A DNA stretch of 64,000 nt from Flectonema sp. DT1601 (GCA_964019425.1 OZ025859.1:372001-436000); one strand, 5' to 3'; counted from the stretch's first letter, positions 28,999-41,348 are shown. Notes: generated from the sequence alone by a model not told the origin. Translations and numbers: made by a program.

Positions 28999-29790
28999 TA
29001 ACATCCTAGTTCCAAATACAGGCAAGGATAAGACATGTTGGAGCCTGTCGAGTGGGTTTAGGTTGGTCGGATCGAGTGCGTTCTTTATATTACCTTTCAT
29101 AAGTTTAATATCAGCGGCGTGCTTCTTCTTCTTGACACAATTAGGATCATCATCGCAGTCCCTCTCAGCAGCGGAATATGCGAGATCGTGATGCATCGCC
29201 AACCTATCGAATCGACTCTTGGGTTTAGTTATAACATCGGATTGTGGGATGTCTTCGTTGTTTACTTCCCTGGTGATGTTGTCATCCAAGTTCTTGATCC
29301 TATCCTCCAACTTAGTACCAGGACCAGCAAACAAAGCCTTCTCAACCCCATTCTTAGTCAGAACTGGTAGATGTAATTCTGTGTTGGGGAAAACCCGTGT
29401 CAACCACTCATGGATACCACCACCCTTGATTATTCTGTCATTGTCGTCAACATCACCGTGATACTTTTTATATAAGAAATCGTGGTAGGAGTTTTCATCA
29501 TGTACATTCTTTACAAAGTCGATGACGAAGTACCCACACATTATGCTCTTCAAGTCCTGCAGCTGGGTCGTGGAATAGATGAGAGGTCGAACCCTTACTT
29601 CTTCGGGTGGAGGCATGCCAAATGAATCGAAGTACAGCGCAGGTCCAGAGTGGGGTATGAATAGACATGTCCAGTGGGTTCCAACAGAATCGGAGTGATC
29701 CAAGTTTATAAGATAGTAACCAGGGTCGAGATCGTGTGGTATTTCGTCGCGCATGAAAACCCCCGCCAAAGGTTTACCGATTTCCTTCAA
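28978..29790 (-). CDS. Protease-phospholipase A2 relic (copy 3)
   Basis: 270 residues, the same two domains as 466-1278, with one visible change near the protease His (NLDHSDS for NLHHSDS). All signature residues are present. Confidence 0.8.
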   Translation of the reverse strand: MKEIGKPLAGVFMRDEIPHDLDPGYYLINLDHSDSVGTHWTCLFIPHSGPALYFDSFGMPPPEEVRVRPLIYSTTQLQDLKSIMCGYFVIDFVKNVHDENSYHDFLYKKYHGDVDDNDRIIKGGGIHEWLTRVFPNTELHLPVLTKNGVEKALFAGPGTKLEDRIKNLDDNITREVNNEDIPQSDVITKPKSRFDRLAMHHDLAYSAAERDCDDDPNCVKKKKHAADIKLMKGNIKNALDPTNLNPLDRLQHVLSLPVFGTRMLLERIVK

Positions 29791-29828
29791 GTAGTCTTCT
29801 ATTTGATAACTATATAGAGGTTCGTAGT

Positions 29829-30116
29829 CTACATCATTGTTTTTTTTAATGAGGTACCGGGCACGATAATACCTCCACCTAGTAAGGCATCTGCAGCGGT
29901 ATCGACGAGGACATGGGCGGCTGGCTTTAATACCTTCTTCGCAACCGTTTTAATACCGGATAGAACATCACTGAGGAACCCAGAACCCCTTGCAGCATCA
30001 ACATCTAAATTGAGTCGTACGATTTTTCCCCGACTTCTCTTAATCCTCTCGGCATCCTCGTCGCTGATAGGAATCATATGGGGACCTCCTTCCTTTGGAA
30101 CCTGAATTCGTATCAT
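29829..30116 (-). CDS. Core-like protein, 95 aa (relic, copy 3)
   Basis: As 16191-16478, with Pro for Leu in VLKPAAHV. Confidence 0.5.
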   Translation of the reverse strand: MIRIQVPKEGGPHMIPISDEDAERIKRSRGKIVRLNLDVDAARGSGFLSDVLSGIKTVAKKVLKPAAHVLVDTAADALLGGGIIVPGTSLKKTMM

Positions 30117-30160
30117 CGGGTGCCGGGAAGACTTGACTCTTTGAAGTTGGTTGTCGCTTA

Positions 30161-33100
30161 ATGAGTAAGTTAGTAGGTTTCAAGCACCCTATCCAGGATG
30201 TCTATATAATGGCTTCCTACATGCATATGGAACGTCAGCGGATATGCACTACAATGCACGGGATTTTACCGTGTGAACAATGCGTCTGGAACTTCCAATC
30301 CTTTCCGGAACTAGCGAATAACATCTTTAATATAAAATTCGATACACACCTTCCTCCATCCGTCTTCATTAAGGAACTTGAAGATACTCCAGCACTCGCA
30401 TATGCAGACACATTATGTGAAGTCAGAAAGCAGATACATGGGTTTGACATTGAAAAGTGTTACTCTTCTCAACTTATGAATAGTGAATGTGATTTCCCTG
30501 TCTTTTGTGCATTCGATGCAATTGAAGTCTACACAGGTGGGAATATTAAAGTTGGTGAATATCGAATTAAATGTGACTTCAAAATGGGAAGAGGATATAT
30601 GTCATATACTAAAGGATGGTACAACTATGAGACGGTTCGACATTGCCTTGATATCGGAAGCATCACATTAGACGATATTGATATGCAATTAATCAGTTCC
30701 AGAACTACCATTCCACATAACCACTTCAAGGAGTTCGTTGCTTTCAATCTTTAAGACATTTAAGGAGGCCGATGCAAAACTTCTAGTCAACTCATTTATC
30801 GGTACTCTTGGAAAAAAGTATAGGACAAAAGTCACAATCCGCAATCTGTACAGACATGGGCTCAGCAGCTGCCTTATACTACTTTTATTCTGAAAAAGAA
30901 AACACCATTTGTAACATTTCAAAGTTCAATAATATCTATATTGTCAAGACTAAGCACAGAACATATAGAAACACAAATCATCTACCAATCAATAGACAGA
31001 TCGTCCACATGGCATCAATCATGATCGATAAATTAATTAGAAGGACGAATTCACCTGTATATGCTATATACACAGATGCAGTCTACTTTAAACATGACCC
31101 AGAATTCGAAACCAATGAAGAGACGATTGGGGGTATTCTGGCATCCACTACTAAAGCCAAAAAGATGATCAGAGTATTAGCTAAGGTTGAAGATTTTCCA
31201 CCACTAGATACCACTTCAGATGACTGGAAACCCGTCGACACTTCTCATATAATAGGATCAAAAGTAATTGAAGGACCAGGTGGTTCGGGTAAGACATATC
31301 ATGCGATCAGAACCTGCATGAAGCAATATGTAAGTGGCGGTAAGAAGTGTATTGCACTATCTACTTCTCATAAATCAGTCCAAGTAATTAAGAGCCTATG
31401 CCAAGGAAGCGGTTTTCGAGGCCGATGTAAGAACATTTGCTGCATTCTTTGGATATGAGGAGACACAAACTAATTGGAAGAAAGATGTAGAGGATATTGA
31501 TCTAATCGTTGTGGAGGAATACTGTATGGCTAGTATGAGATGTATGAAGTTGCTACCGGAAATAAACAAGATAAACATCCACTTTATTCAAGTAGGAGAT
31601 CCAAATCAAAACCTTCCTTATTGAGAGCAAAGAACAACCATATGCCTACAACACATCATTAGTCTTGAAGAAATTAGTTGATTACAACTACTTAAAGATG
31701 AGTTATAATGAAAAGTCAGCTAGATACGATACCAAGTTAAACAGGGTTCAAGCCAAATTCATCGAAACTGGAAAGCTACCAAATGAAATGTATGGCAAAA
31801 TGAGGTATGGTAGAGACATCCAATACTTAGCATGCACCAAAAAAACCTGCCAGATTGTAAATAATGAGCTCACTAATGGATTTAAGTATAAAGTAGGCAT
31901 GCGATTTGCATCCTAGCAGGGATAGCGGAAGGAAGTGGACGAGCCGTGAGCCAGATGGTACCTCTATTATTAGTATTGCACTATCTACTTCTCATAAATC
32001 AGTCCAAGTAATTAAGAGCCTATGCCAAGGAAGCGGTTTTCGAGGCCGATATAAGAACATTTGCTGCATTCTTTGGATATGAGGAGACACAAACTAATTG
32101 GAAGAAAGATGTAGAGGATATTGATCTAATCGTTGTGGAGGAATACTGTATGGCTAGTATGAGATGTATGAAGTTGCTACCGGAAATAAACAAGATAAAC
32201 ATCCACTTTATTCAAGTAGGAGATCCAAATCAAAACCTTCCTTATTGAGAGCAAAGAACAACCATATGCCTACAACACATCATTAGTCTTGAAGAAATTA
32301 GTTGATTACAACTACTTAAAGATGAGTTATAATGAAAAGTCAGCTAGATACGATACCAAGTTAAACAGGGTTCAAGCCAAATTCATCGAAACTGGAAAGC
32401 TAACAAATGAAATGTATGGCAAAATGAGGTATGGTAGAGACATCCAATACTTAGCATGCACCAAAAAAACCTGCCAGATTGTAAATGATGAGCTCACTAA
32501 TGGATTTAAGTATAAAGTAGGCATGCGATTTGCATCCTAGCAGGGATAGCGGAAGGAAGTGGACGAGCCGTGAGCCAGATGGTACCTCATATTATTAGTA
32601 TTGCACTATCTACTTCTCATAAATCAGTCCAAGTAATTAAGAGCCTATGCCAAGGAAGCGAGTTATAATAAACATTAGTTGCCCAGAAAGGAAGATGTAT
32701 AACTCACAAACGTTTACTATCACAAAAAATATCAGATGCGGGTATCACACTCAATGGTAGTGAGAAACCATTCAAGAAATCATCATTCAGGAGCAAGATT
32801 GGTGGTAAGGCCAACATAGATCCAGCTTATTGTGTAACAATCCATAAGTATCAAGGCGATAAGGTACCTGGTAGGTTAATGATACTCGATGCAGAAAAAT
32901 ACCGCTTCGATCGCTACTTAATGTACACTGCTATCACCAGAGCTACAAAGTGGGAGAATATAACAATCGTTGGCAGGGGGGGGTAAAACATATAAGAAGA
33001 AGGAGTTTAAGGTAACCCATCATGAACCCGGAAGATGTAAGGAAGGATCCATTTATGAAATAGTGAACGAGAAGGAGGAGCGGATATATATCGGTCAGAC

Positions 33101-33543
33101 GATAGATCCCAACCGCAGAAAGAAATGAGCATATCGAAAGTGGACTACTTAAAGAAGGATACAAGCTAAATGTGATCAGTTCAGTGTTATTCAGATTCCA
33201 GAATGAACTCGACTCAATCGAAGTCAAATATATTCATCAGTCAATCGACGATGGATGTACCTTAACTAATAAAAATATATTCAAATCTAAGCGTCAATCA
33301 AAACCACTAGAACCAAACGATATAACAATGATGGATGAGACATTCGTGATCGAAGACACCGCTAAAAACCAAAAAATTATATATTAAAAGGGTCCGAACC
33401 GATGGTATAAATATATGAAGGGTGAAATTACAAAGAAATATAATATCAAAGGCAATAAACTGAAACGAGTGAGAATGAATAGGGATGAGGCCATGAAGCA
33501 TATGAAGATTAGACAGACTGAACTGCGGGAACAATATAACTAA
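30161..33543 (+). pseudogene. Polymerase/SF1 helicase/GIY-YIG relic (copy 3)
   Basis: Same parts as 2373-5112. The first 197 residues, which include polymerase motif A, read openly here as one stretch. It is broken in several places and contains an additional tandem repeat of 624 bp (listed separately). Fossil. Confidence 0.72.
31351..32599. repeat. 624-bp tandem duplication within the helicase relic (copy 3)
   Basis: Two consecutive copies (31351-31974 and 31975-32599), both starting ATTGCACTATCTACTTC, followed by a partial third of about 65 bp. Copies 1 and 2 have one full copy plus the same 65-bp partial copy (from about 3547 and 17696), so an older partial repeat seeded the later expansion. 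Confidence 0.9.
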
Positions 33544-34580
33544 AACACCGCACATACATATCTATACATTATCCATCTTTTTTTTTATATCAAACGGATT
33601 TTCACCGTACATTATTGATTCAAGACACAAGGACTGATTCCACGTAAGTGTGGGTGGCTGGTGTCGAATCACTCTTCGTCACATAGTATGCCCTATCTTT
33701 TTTGCACCGAAAAAATAAAAATGATTCAATCCACGAGCGCTGATTCTGCGGGGGGCGCGCTTCCCCCCTCTCACATAGTATGCCCTACGAAATTATAGCC
33801 CTCCAAATAACCCGGTTCCCTATCCAACTGGTAGGGAAATATTCTTGTGGGGAAAAACCCGCGAGTTTGAAAAAAAATCTCCAAATCCGCGAGAATATTT
33901 CCCCGCAAGAATATTTCCCCGCGAGAATATTTCCCTTTACAGTAACATTGTTTATTCTTTTTTTTTTGCATTTAACAAGTATTGTAAGAACGAAAAAGAA
34001 TGTTGGCAGCACACGTAAACCTCCTTTAGCTTTATCAGTTTAAGTCGGTTCACGGTTTCGTGCACAAACAAAAAATCACAGTGTTATATCATTATTTTCT
34101 GTATAGTTGAAGTTAAAGCCAATTCTTTTTTAATATTCTTTTTATTTATTTTTTAAAAAAAAAACAATCAGTTTAGCGTCTTGACCAGGACCAGGACGAA
34201 TAAACAAGCAAACAATTCGCGAACCTCAAGAAGAAACACCCAGGGTGGGTTGGGTGGGAAAAAGTTTAAAGTTTTAAGTAAATAAGCAAAATTTGCTAAG
34301 GAAAGGAATATAATGTTAAGTGTTTAGCGAATAGATAAACAAACGGCTTCCAGAGCACAGAGCAAATCATCGCAACAGAGCCGTTCAGTCCAAGCATTGC
34401 ATAGAACGCAAAGTATTAAGTTCAGAGTGCATTTTAGTTAAGGGAGGGGTATTTTTCTTTCCGTTCCGATAGAGCGGGAAGAGAGAATGTAATAAAAAAT
34501 TTTCTGTACTTTATTGATTTCCTACCATTACCTGGTGAGAGTCGATTTTGTGCGGGTTTTCTGACAGACATAAAACTATA
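33544..34580. other. Non-coding spacer (copy 3), with hairpin 33833-33935
   Basis: Equivalent to 5113-6106 and 19263-20299. It includes the three-unit hairpin and the 43 bases missing in copy 1. Confidence 0.6.
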
Positions 34581-34979
34581 ATGAGCAGTTGTAAGGAGCT
34601 GCTTTTGGATGTGATGCGGCTAGTACAAGAAGTGGAGAAAGGACTAGCAGGAGAAGAAAAGAGAAGGAGGGTTTTGACTCTCACGATGAGAGTGCTGGAG
34701 CAACTGACGGAGGACTCCGGTGAGAAACAAGGAGAGTCGTCAAAGAGAAAGACGACAGAGCTAGAGAGGAAGGGGAAGGAGTCCGGGGGACAACGACAGG
34801 AAGCGGCGAGCACGGTGATAGAGCTACCCCAGAGTTATCGCCGCTCCAATTGGAAAGACAACTGGAGGATGAATACAGGATTAGGGAACAGAGTCCCACA
34901 GCATGTAGTGGGGAGAAAGGATTGCCTGTCAGGCGAGAGATGTCGACAGAACAGATGTATATTGATGGTTTGCGTTTGA
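34581..34979 (+). CDS. Coiled-coil ORF 1 (copy 3)
   Basis: As 6107-6505, with the same overlap with the following ORF. Confidence 0.43.
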   Translation: MSSCKELLLDVMRLVQEVEKGLAGEEKRRRVLTLTMRVLEQLTEDSGEKQGESSKRKTTELERKGKESGGQRQEAASTVIELPQSYRRSNWKDNWRMNTGLGNRVPQHVVGRKDCLSGERCRQNRCILMVCV

Positions 34980-36124
34980 GTGGGAGGAATGTTGTGTATC
35001 GCATGAAGGAGTTGGGAGGCAACGAATGGAAATTTTATGCGGGCAGGTTGAATCACATATCAACCAGAAGTGACGGTGTTCCGGTGTTTGAAGTGATCGC
35101 GAGTTCAACGAATGATCACTTGCCTGGAGTGGAGCCGCATGCGGGAGAAGATGGTGCGGCATTCACGTTCCCCTTTCCAGGTTTTGTATACTCGGGGGTA
35201 TGGGCTTCGGAGGTTTATGTGAAGGAAGTTGCTAGGAAATATGTAACTAAGCAAGTGGATGAAAAGAGTGCGTTGGCGGAAGAAAACAGTAGAGTGCATG
35301 CAGAAAATGATAGGATGCACGCAGAATTAGATCGGATGAGGATTCAAATTGATGAAATGCAGCGGAACATGTCGGATGTTAATATGCGTCCTGAAGTGGA
35401 GGTGAATATGCGTCCTGAAGCAGAAGTGAATATGCGTCCTCAGGCGGATTATAATTTTCGTACCGAACATCAAACCTGTCCACCAATTCCTGGTGGTTAC
35501 CATCACTTGAATAGTTCAGACTTTAGTAATGTTCCCTATCATATGGCAGCACAGAGTGAAGTCTTGATGCAAATGGCGGCGATGATGAGGGAACAGAGCA
35601 GGCCGAAAGGTAGTGATAAAGACGATTTAGCTCTTGAACCAAACTTCGCGACAGATGCGAAGCAATTTGTTCAATGGCGTGGGATTATCGGTAATCCTGC
35701 CGATCCGCATGCGACGGATAATTTAATTCGTGATCTTTACGCAAAGTATGTTTCGGCTGCTACCGCTAGCTCGTTGTTTCAGTCTAGTCAGCTGAATAGA
35801 GATTGGGAGATGCTGAAGGACGGTATAATCTCGGTACGGGATTTTGTGTCCTTCGGATATTATAGGTGGTACGACATGCCGGCGTACACTCGAAACCTTA
35901 ATAGAATGTACCGCAGACTGATATTCTCATCCAATGAATTCAAGAAGTTGCATAACACTCCTAGGAGTGGCAAAGGCGGTCAGGTACAGAGGTACACAAG
36001 TAGTAGGGAAGGGACATGTCTGGCCCAGTTTCATATTCACTCTAATTTGAAGTCATACAGCCAACAGCTTCCATATCTGCAGAGCAAACCCTACCTATGC
36101 AAATCTGCAAATCTGCAGACCTAG
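34850..36124 (+). CDS. Coiled-coil ORF 2, 424 aa (copy 3)
   Basis: As 6376-7650, with a Phe to Ser change (LFQSSQLN) as the only difference I noticed. Confidence 0.48.
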   Translation: MERQLEDEYRIREQSPTACSGEKGLPVRREMSTEQMYIDGLRLSGRNVVYRMKELGGNEWKFYAGRLNHISTRSDGVPVFEVIASSTNDHLPGVEPHAGEDGAAFTFPFPGFVYSGVWASEVYVKEVARKYVTKQVDEKSALAEENSRVHAENDRMHAELDRMRIQIDEMQRNMSDVNMRPEVEVNMRPEAEVNMRPQADYNFRTEHQTCPPIPGGYHHLNSSDFSNVPYHMAAQSEVLMQMAAMMREQSRPKGSDKDDLALEPNFATDAKQFVQWRGIIGNPADPHATDNLIRDLYAKYVSAATASSLFQSSQLNRDWEMLKDGIISVRDFVSFGYYRWYDMPAYTRNLNRMYRRLIFSSNEFKKLHNTPRSGKGGQVQRYTSSREGTCLAQFHIHSNLKSYSQQLPYLQSKPYLCKSANLQT

Positions 36125-36317
36125 AGACCTTCTGTGAAATATATTGAGGGGTAGGCGTGAATATGCACCTACCATAGTAACTTAAACTACAACCTTGAAG
36201 CACTACTCTAACTTACTACACCCAGATGCAACGTTTCACTTGAACACATAGCATGCACTAATATATACCACCTTCACAGTTTACATTCAGACACAACATT
36301 CACCAACACATTAGAAG

Positions 36318-36557
36318 ATGAGCAACACACCATACCTACCGTTCCCAATCGAACTGCTACGCACACCTGAACACAACCAACTGATGGCCACATGTGGGAT
36401 CGACCCCAAGACCTTTGAGAATTATGTAGTAGAGTCATCCACCGCTTTCAAGGAGAAGCTCACGAAGGATGGGATCGACTTGGACACCCTCTCGGAGATG
36501 GAACACACACTGAGACTGTCAGGCTTCGTCCTTGGGCAGTTCTTCGAATCACTCTAG
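36318..36557 (+). CDS. Small ORF, 79 aa (copy 3)
   Basis: Identical protein to 7844-8083, again between a 52-bp leader and the palindrome array. Confidence 0.48.
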   Translation: MSNTPYLPFPIELLRTPEHNQLMATCGIDPKTFENYVVESSTAFKEKLTKDGIDLDTLSEMEHTLRLSGFVLGQFFESL

Positions 36558-36597
36558 TCAACAGTCAGATCAATTTAGTTCACTTTTTTTCTTGCAC

Positions 36598-36785
36598 ATC
36601 CTCCAATTGGAGGATAAGCTTACATACCAATGATTGACCAATTGGTCGATCAACACATTGACCAATTGGTACATATGCGTAGTTGCTGTTAGACACCCTC
36701 CAATTGGAGGATGTCTGAAGTCAGGATACTTAAGAATTCCGACTACTAAGGGGTGTCTTTACAGTATGCTCCAATTGGAGCATAC
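36598..36785. promoter_or_regulatory. CCAATTGG palindrome array (copy 3)
   Basis: Five palindromes as in copy 1. One base next to the third (TTGACCAATTGG for TAGACCAATTGG) is changed and its core is intact. Confidence 0.78.
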
Positions 36786-36881
36786 CTCAACAGGATGTGG
36801 ACTAATAAGGAGATACCTTGGATGAATATTTTCACTTGAACACATAGCATGCACTAATATATACCACCATCACAGTCTACA

Positions 36882-37016
36882 ATGAGTGACACTTCTTCAA
36901 CAAACGATATCTATAACATCACTATCCAAGAGATGAATAGAGGTTTACAAGCACTCTCTGAGCTAAAGCTAGCCCTCGAAGCTTTTGAGGCCTTCATCGA
37001 CTCCTTCGATATCTAG
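36882..37016 (+). CDS. Small ORF, 44 aa (copy 3)
   Basis: Identical to 8408-8542. Confidence 0.42.
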   Translation: MSDTSSTNDIYNITIQEMNRGLQALSELKLALEAFEAFIDSFDI

Positions 37017-37096
37017 ATTGATACGGATGCTTACCTTTTTTTCTTGCTGAACCAAGAAGGGTGGGTGGATACTTAAAAATTCTAACTTTACTAACA

Positions 37097-38566
37097 CTAT
37101 GGGATCTCAATGCTACCATATGCAAGGGTCTGCTTACCATCAGGGCATATGTACCGCTTGTCATCATATCTACTGAGTGCAACACGTTGGAACTCCTTTG
37201 TCATCAGTCTTGTACTCTTACTGGTTATGGAGTTGTAGGTCACGGACTTACTCTCACCAGTCTCAAGAGTGTTAGAGAAGTCATCTAATTTCAACTTTGC
37301 AGGCTTGGATCTTGGAACTCCCTTAGCTTTTACATGTGATTGGACTTCATCTGTGATGGTGTAAGCATATGTCTTGGCTCTTAAGAAGACACCCTCGCTG
37401 ATCAGTTTACCATCCGTCTCATCCTTGAAGTACCCCGCAACTTTCTTGTGTTTGTTTGAGTATAGGAAGTGGTCCTCAGGGTAGTTGCAGGTGTCCAGTT
37501 CATCCTTGATACCTTCTAATGACTTATGCAGGTCATCTGTCTTGATTTGTAGGATGAAGCTGTCAGTGTCTGTGTATACAAGCGATATGTTGTCCCGTCC
37601 ATAGTGTGGGATTAGCTTGTCATAGAAGAAGCCTGACATGAGTTGCTTGCTGTAGTCTAAGATCTGGCTTCCAGCGTATACAGGCTTGTTGAGAGTTACA
37701 CTCCGCTTGTGCATATCCAACATGCAGAAGTTACCAATGTCAACTCTGCTGAACTTGAACGCATAGTGGGATTGTTCCTTAACCAGTTTGTCATAGTCGT
37801 TCTCAACAATCTTGCATGAAGCACGACCACGAACATTCTCTAGTGTCTTGCCATAGACTGCGTTATTCAGTAACTTGTAAAGATCCTTCTCAAACTCATT
37901 CTTAGCCTGCTGTCTGAACCCAGTGTTCAACTCAATGTACTGTCTAAGCCAAGCCTTCTGATCATAGCTGACAACGCGATGAACCTCCTTCAACACCAGC
38001 CCGTGATCCAACAGGAATGATAGGTACTCGATGTTGTAGATCTGTTTGATCCTTGGCTTGAAGTCGCATATCAACTTCTTATGACCAGCCTTGTCCTTCA
38101 ACTCACCCTTCTGATATGGAGACAGTTCATCATAGTCTACTGATCTGTTGTAAGGTGCGAGCGGGAAGTCCCAATGGTCTTTGTGTAACGATTCAGGATA
38201 GTCGAGGTCAACCTCTATCGCGTATCCTGTTGGTTGTTGATTGTCATAGCTCCTTATGAACTCTGGGGTTACAAATGAGGTGTCCTTCACCCACTGGAAG
38301 TTTGCATAGGGCAAGAACTTCATCATGGCCCATCCATACAAGTTGTTTGCATCGGTGTACCAAAGATAGCTCCTGTGAAGATAACTCCTGTGGATGGTAT
38401 CCTCTCTAGCCATAAAATCGCGAATAGATATCAGAACGCCACCATCAGCTTTATATACATCCCAAATCGGCTGGATGACATGGACCACATTGAGGCAACA
38501 AGACATCGCGAAGTTACTAAGCTTATGAAAGATTATCGAGAGAGTCAGGCAAACATCAAGAAGCAT
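37097..38566 (-). CDS. Family B DNA polymerase, C-terminal part (relic, copy 3)
   Basis: Same 489-residue fragment as copies 1 and 2. Confidence 0.85.
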   Translation of the reverse strand: MLLDVCLTLSIIFHKLSNFAMSCCLNVVHVIQPIWDVYKADGGVLISIRDFMAREDTIHRSYLHRSYLWYTDANNLYGWAMMKFLPYANFQWVKDTSFVTPEFIRSYDNQQPTGYAIEVDLDYPESLHKDHWDFPLAPYNRSVDYDELSPYQKGELKDKAGHKKLICDFKPRIKQIYNIEYLSFLLDHGLVLKEVHRVVSYDQKAWLRQYIELNTGFRQQAKNEFEKDLYKLLNNAVYGKTLENVRGRASCKIVENDYDKLVKEQSHYAFKFSRVDIGNFCMLDMHKRSVTLNKPVYAGSQILDYSKQLMSGFFYDKLIPHYGRDNISLVYTDTDSFILQIKTDDLHKSLEGIKDELDTCNYPEDHFLYSNKHKKVAGYFKDETDGKLISEGVFLRAKTYAYTITDEVQSHVKAKGVPRSKPAKLKLDDFSNTLETGESKSVTYNSITSKSTRLMTKEFQRVALSRYDDKRYICPDGKQTLAYGSIEIP

Positions 38567-38839
38567 AACAAAGCCAACAAAGACAAACGAGCGAACTTAG
38601 AAAAGAAGCTCAAAAAGCAAAAGGCACACAATGAGGTAAAAGAAGAAGATGAAGGCAAGGATGACAGTGCGGAAAGGGAATTTATTCTTAAAGCATTGGG
38701 AAGTTCTCTGAAGGATATCGGAATCGATAAGGATAGGGCGTGGCAGATATTCAAACAGCAAGAAGGGAACAGACAAACACGTTTAGAAGCAACAATCATT
38801 GCATACAGAGAAGAGATGTATCAAGCCACACGAGCCTAG
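38480..38839 (+). CDS. Lysine-rich coiled-coil ORF, 119 aa (copy 3)
   Basis: Same as 10006-10365. Confidence 0.42.
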   Translation: MDHIEATRHREVTKLMKDYRESQANIKKHNKANKDKRANLEKKLKKQKAHNEVKEEDEGKDDSAEREFILKALGSSLKDIGIDKDRAWQIFKQQEGNRQTRLEATIIAYREEMYQATRA

Positions 38840-39214
38840 CCTCCCGCTTCCTAGCCTCCTGCCACACAACCCTTAGCCTCCTGCAGACCACACTACAGGA
38901 CCCTAGAACGCTCAACGCGGGACCCTAGACACTGCAACACAGTACCCTAGATAACTGGACCCTAGAAATTCTGAGTAGTTTCATACATACATTTTTTACT
39001 CTTAATATCGATTCGCTGAAGTTTATACCTCCCAACATATCTTTTCCCAGAGTTCGACAAAGAGCGAATGTAAGAAAACCTAACCAATTTGCCGACTCTG
39101 TTTTCTAACTACTAATACGGAGCAGTGCTGTAACAGGCATACATCTCTTTCTACTTCGAGTAGTGCTATAACAGGCATTGCGATTATTTCTACTTTGAGT
39201 TATGCTATAACAGG

Positions 39215-39366
39215 CACATCTCCTTCTACTACTTTTGAGTAGCTATAACAGGCACATCTCCTTCTACTACTTTTGAGTAGCTATAACAGGCACATCTCCT
39301 TCTACTACTTTTGAGTAGCTATAACAGGCACATCTCCTTCTACTACTTTTGAGTAGCTATAACAGG
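39215..39366. repeat. 38-bp minisatellite, four units (copy 3)
   Basis: One perfect unit more than in copies 1 and 2. This accounts exactly for the 38-base shift of everything downstream. Confidence 0.92.
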
Positions 39367-39610
39367 CGTGAATTATATCATTCCTCCACAGTTTCACCTT
39401 TCGACCCACAACAATGGCTGATCTGTAGCACAGGAAACATGAGAGGACAAAAAGATTGTTGATAACACTCGAAAAAGAAACCGGTAAATTATGAAGCCGG
39501 TGCAAGTAGTCTCTGAATCAAGGAAATTTAATACAGGTAACAATCTATTTCCCACAGGATACCCCCCCCAAAAAAAACAACAACAACACCCAAAAGCAAA
39601 AACAACAACC

Positions 39611-40723
39611 ATGACATCTCCACCAAGTGACCTGCAGGGTGACCAGGATTACAGAAAACAATGGAATGTGACCGTAGCCGAGATCGCAGCAATCAAAGAG
39701 ATTCAGATGGCAGAAATTAAAGGGAAAGACCTCAGCGAAGAACAAAAGGGAATTAAGGCGTTAGCAGAAATGAATCATGGTAACCTTGTCAACTACCTTA
39801 AGAAACTAGAGGAGAAAGAGAAAGAATACATGAAGCTGTTGAAGCCTACTGAGGTATAATTTAACTTTTTGTTTGTAACGCATTTCGGGGTAAACCTCTG
39901 AACGGGTCCGACCTTTTTTTGTATTGGTCACAGTACAGCCCTTCTGGCATGGTCATCACGCACTTAATAAATATTATTTAAAATACAGGCCAACCAATAT
40001 CCATATCTGGAAGTCAAAGGAATAGACCCAAATGTGTTTAATGAATCACGCACAGCATCAATTACGTCGAGCAAGATGAGTTCGACTTGGAAGGTAGATA
40101 TGGAAGCCTGTGAGGTCTGTGGGACCACAGAAGGACTTTCTCGTGCTCATATTATCTGCACACGAGCAGATGCCGACAGCATGGACATCGAGTACGAATC
40201 TAATCGCAACGTGCTTGTACTCTGTGGAACAAAAGACGGTTACACGTCAAGTAGTCGCCCAAGCACATGGAAATGTCACGCAATGTTCGACAGAAAAATA
40301 ATGTCATTCATCCACGACCCGAATGATGAATCAATGACCAAGTTCTTTGTCATCGGTGGCCCACACCACGGCAAGGAGGTAACCTTAAAGCATAAGCCAC
40401 ACAGACGAACACTGCACTCACATTTTGCATACTGCTTAAGAAATGAAAGTTTCAAGGGCTTGGTTACAGTGAAAACGGGTGGTGAAAGGTTTTCGGAAAT
40501 CGTGGAGTGGGCCAAAAAAGTCGCACCTATAACCTCTGAAGCCAGCACCCCTGAAAAGAAAGAACAAAACAGAATGGAAGATGCATACATGCCACACAAA
40601 CCTAGTTCTCCACCAGAAGGCCAGCAAAGCGGTGGTATTAACAGCTTCTCCAAAAAAGGGCCGTGTCGGTACTTCAATAATGGTGGCTGTGTGCGGGGTA
40701 ATAAATGTTGGTTTTCACACTGA
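39611..40723 (+). CDS. Spliced HNH-CCCH gene (copy 3)
   Basis: Exons 39611-39853 and 39989-40723. As copy 1, but of the second variant group: HFAYC and GGERF in place of HFAHC and GGEGF. These same two changes occur together in the genes at 50888, 58674 and 61059. Confidence 0.75.
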
Positions 40724-41348
40724 CTTTCAACTTTATTATTAAGTGAACAGTGGACAAGACTCTTCATGCTTTCCTCTTTGGAAATATTGAGCCACTAGTC
40801 CACTAAAAAACCATTTTACGTTTGCCATCTCTCATCTCAGCTGTGGTCTCAGAAGTGGACTAGTTCAACTGCAGTTAACACAGCTTTTAAGTGTTACATT
40901 TAACACAGCTTGTGTTTTGCAGGTTCACAAACACAATCCTCTATATGTTAATCTAACAAGAAGTAAGCTTTTGGCATAACCCCATTCTTTGGACAGTGTT
41001 AGCAGTTCTGAATTGCTTTCATCCTTTCCGAGTTGCAACCCAAAAATTCGAAAACAAATATCCCTTTTTAACTGACTCTCTTGCTTTACCAAAATGGGTT
41101 CTGGAATATAGAGAAGTCCCACAGTAAGACTTTATGAATGTTAGCCAAGCACATCTTCTCTCTCGCTTCTGTTTGTTATGACTAACAACAGAAGGAACAA
41201 ATGATTGACAGGGCCGTGGCCAAAAGTCACCAGTCCATATGTCATTCAAACCGACTTCTGCCAAAGGTTTACCAATATCTTTCAGGTAGTCCTCTATTTG
41301 GTAGTTAAATAGTAATTTTGTTAAATTAAGTTAGATGTTCTTATATAA
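40724..41348. other. Spacer with protease-5'-end relic
   Basis: No clear gene. A candidate splice acceptor (GTTTTGCAG, ending near 40921) precedes a short frame NPLYVNLTRSKLLA. Further on, a near-perfect hairpin (CTTCTGTTTGTTA against TAACAACAGAAG, about 41166-41194) lies before a minus-strand stretch that reads IGKPLAEVGLNDIWTGD and resembles the start of the protease gene, probably from a related but different virus-like element. TTATATAA directly precedes the next ORF. Confidence 0.5.
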
